Part shown: piece by piece, positions 37,638 to 38,158 of the stretch
Layout of the letters: each line of letters opens with the position of its first letter
Numbering within the stretch: position 1 is the first letter of the stretch
Origin: Pilimelia columellifera
Lineage (GTDB): Bacteria > Actinomycetota > Actinomycetes > Mycobacteriales > Micromonosporaceae
Direction: 5' to 3'
Length of the DNA stretch: 38,158 nt
Assembly: GCF_039532605.1 (NCBI RefSeq)
Contig: NZ_BAAARY010000021.1
Location: forward strand, 1-38,158
Notes under the pieces: model-generated
What the model saw: only the letters and a program-made list of their open reading frames with translations
What the model was told of the DNA's origin: nothing
Database searches by the model: none
Made by a program: the position numbers and the translations under genes

Positions 37638-38158
37638 TCCGATCCCGGCGGAGCCTCGTCAGGCACTCACCTGGCCGGATCACCGCGATCGCGGCAACCG
37701 CGACCACTTTGGCAGCTAGCGCCCGCAGCCTCGTAGCGTTCCCGGCTTCTGCTCCCTTGGGTAGTCCGATGCCGACAGGTCGAGGGCATGCGGCCGGCCG
37801 TCGCGGCCTGATTTGACGTCCGGGACAGCGGCGGCGTAACTTTCTCGCTGCCCGGGCCGGAACAGGGCAAAGCCTGAAACCGGAACGGGTAGGTGGGGAC
37901 GTGTTCTCCACTCGACACGAACGAGTGATGTAACCGACGACACAGTCCGCTGAGTTGCTCGCAGTCACTCGGGCACGTAAGGTCTTACAGCCGGCAGGGG
38001 TCGGCCAGGTGCTCGGCTGCTGTTGTTGGTGGTCGGGTTTGCATTCCTTTCCGTGGTTTTTGTTTCGGGGTTGGTTTGTGTCTGGTCGGGTTTGTTGGTG
38101 GGGTTTCCCGGGTTTTGGCGCTGTGTTCTGGTGGTGCTAAGGTTCGGGAGATTGTTCG
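37624..38158. other. Gene-free end of the window with a G/T-rich tail
   Basis: 535 nt. Short open frames on both strands do not resemble any family I know. From about 38020 to 38140 the plus strand is strikingly rich in G and T (runs such as GTGGTTTTTGTTTCGGGGTTGG) and almost free of A. A -10-like TAAGGT lies near 38140, so a rightward gene may start just beyond the window. The region also contains a short CCGCGATCGCGG palindrome near 37682-37693. No RNA gene was recognised. Confidence 0.4.

Noticed and set aside
37640..37968. Possible IS or methylase remnant on the minus strand after clpX
   Set aside because: The translated pieces gave no recognisable motif. I left it as unexplained intergenic sequence.

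Overview
The window is high-GC DNA from an actinobacterium. The gene content and order (ettA, thioesterase, glbO, HNH protein, DUF5130 protein, pepN, rpiB, tig, clpP1, clpP2, clpX) follow the clp/pepN neighbourhood known from mycobacteria and other actinomycetes. Many GTG starts, 4- to 14-nt gene overlaps and several apparently leaderless genes (TANNNT about 6-8 nt before the start codon) fit this. My best guess is Micromonosporaceae (Micromonospora/Salinispora-like); this is inference from memory of gene order, not a database result.

Layout. 1-2057: two decayed transposase genes back to back (ISAs1 type on the minus strand, IS1380 type on the plus strand, the latter with a run of 19 C). 2058-4205: a bifunctional penicillin-binding protein (minus). 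4356-7583: a three-gene cobalamin operon, cobC-like / cobT / SirC-SUMT fusion. 7604-8638: a divergent arsI / arsR pair with two dyads between them. 8705-12749: a trehalose operon read leftward, otsA then an otsB-GH15 fusion. 13041-15962: ettA, a hotdog thioesterase and a conserved unknown gene, all overlapping. 16080-23076: a YbjN-domain protein, a secreted beta-propeller-like protein, truncated haemoglobin, an MFS transporter, an MscS channel, an HNH protein, a small membrane protein and a DUF5130 protein. 23077-30237: pepN, a DUF1015 protein, rpiB, a small conserved protein, an Eis-like acetyltransferase and a membrane protein.

30268-32870 is the one clearly acquired stretch. It is a 2.6-kb relic of an integrative element in a tRNA-Gly(TCC) gene, bounded by perfect 49-bp direct repeats. 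One repeat is the 3' part of an intact tRNA-Gly; the other is the displaced 3' fragment. Inside are an integrase C-terminal stump, matching direct repeats (TAATGGCACGC) near both ends that look like integrase arm sites, a 150-bp interrupted palindrome, and four small intact genes: two of unknown family, one with a helix-turn-helix and one with nine cysteines.

32826-37623 returns to core genome: tRNA-Gly, tRNA-Pro(TGG), and the proteostasis cluster tig - clpP1 - clpP2 - clpX, in which ClpX unfolds substrates for the ClpP1P2 peptidase. A dyad resembling a ClgR box lies about 150 nt before clpP1. The last 535 nt hold no gene I can support and end in a conspicuously G/T-rich stretch with a -10-like motif at the window edge.
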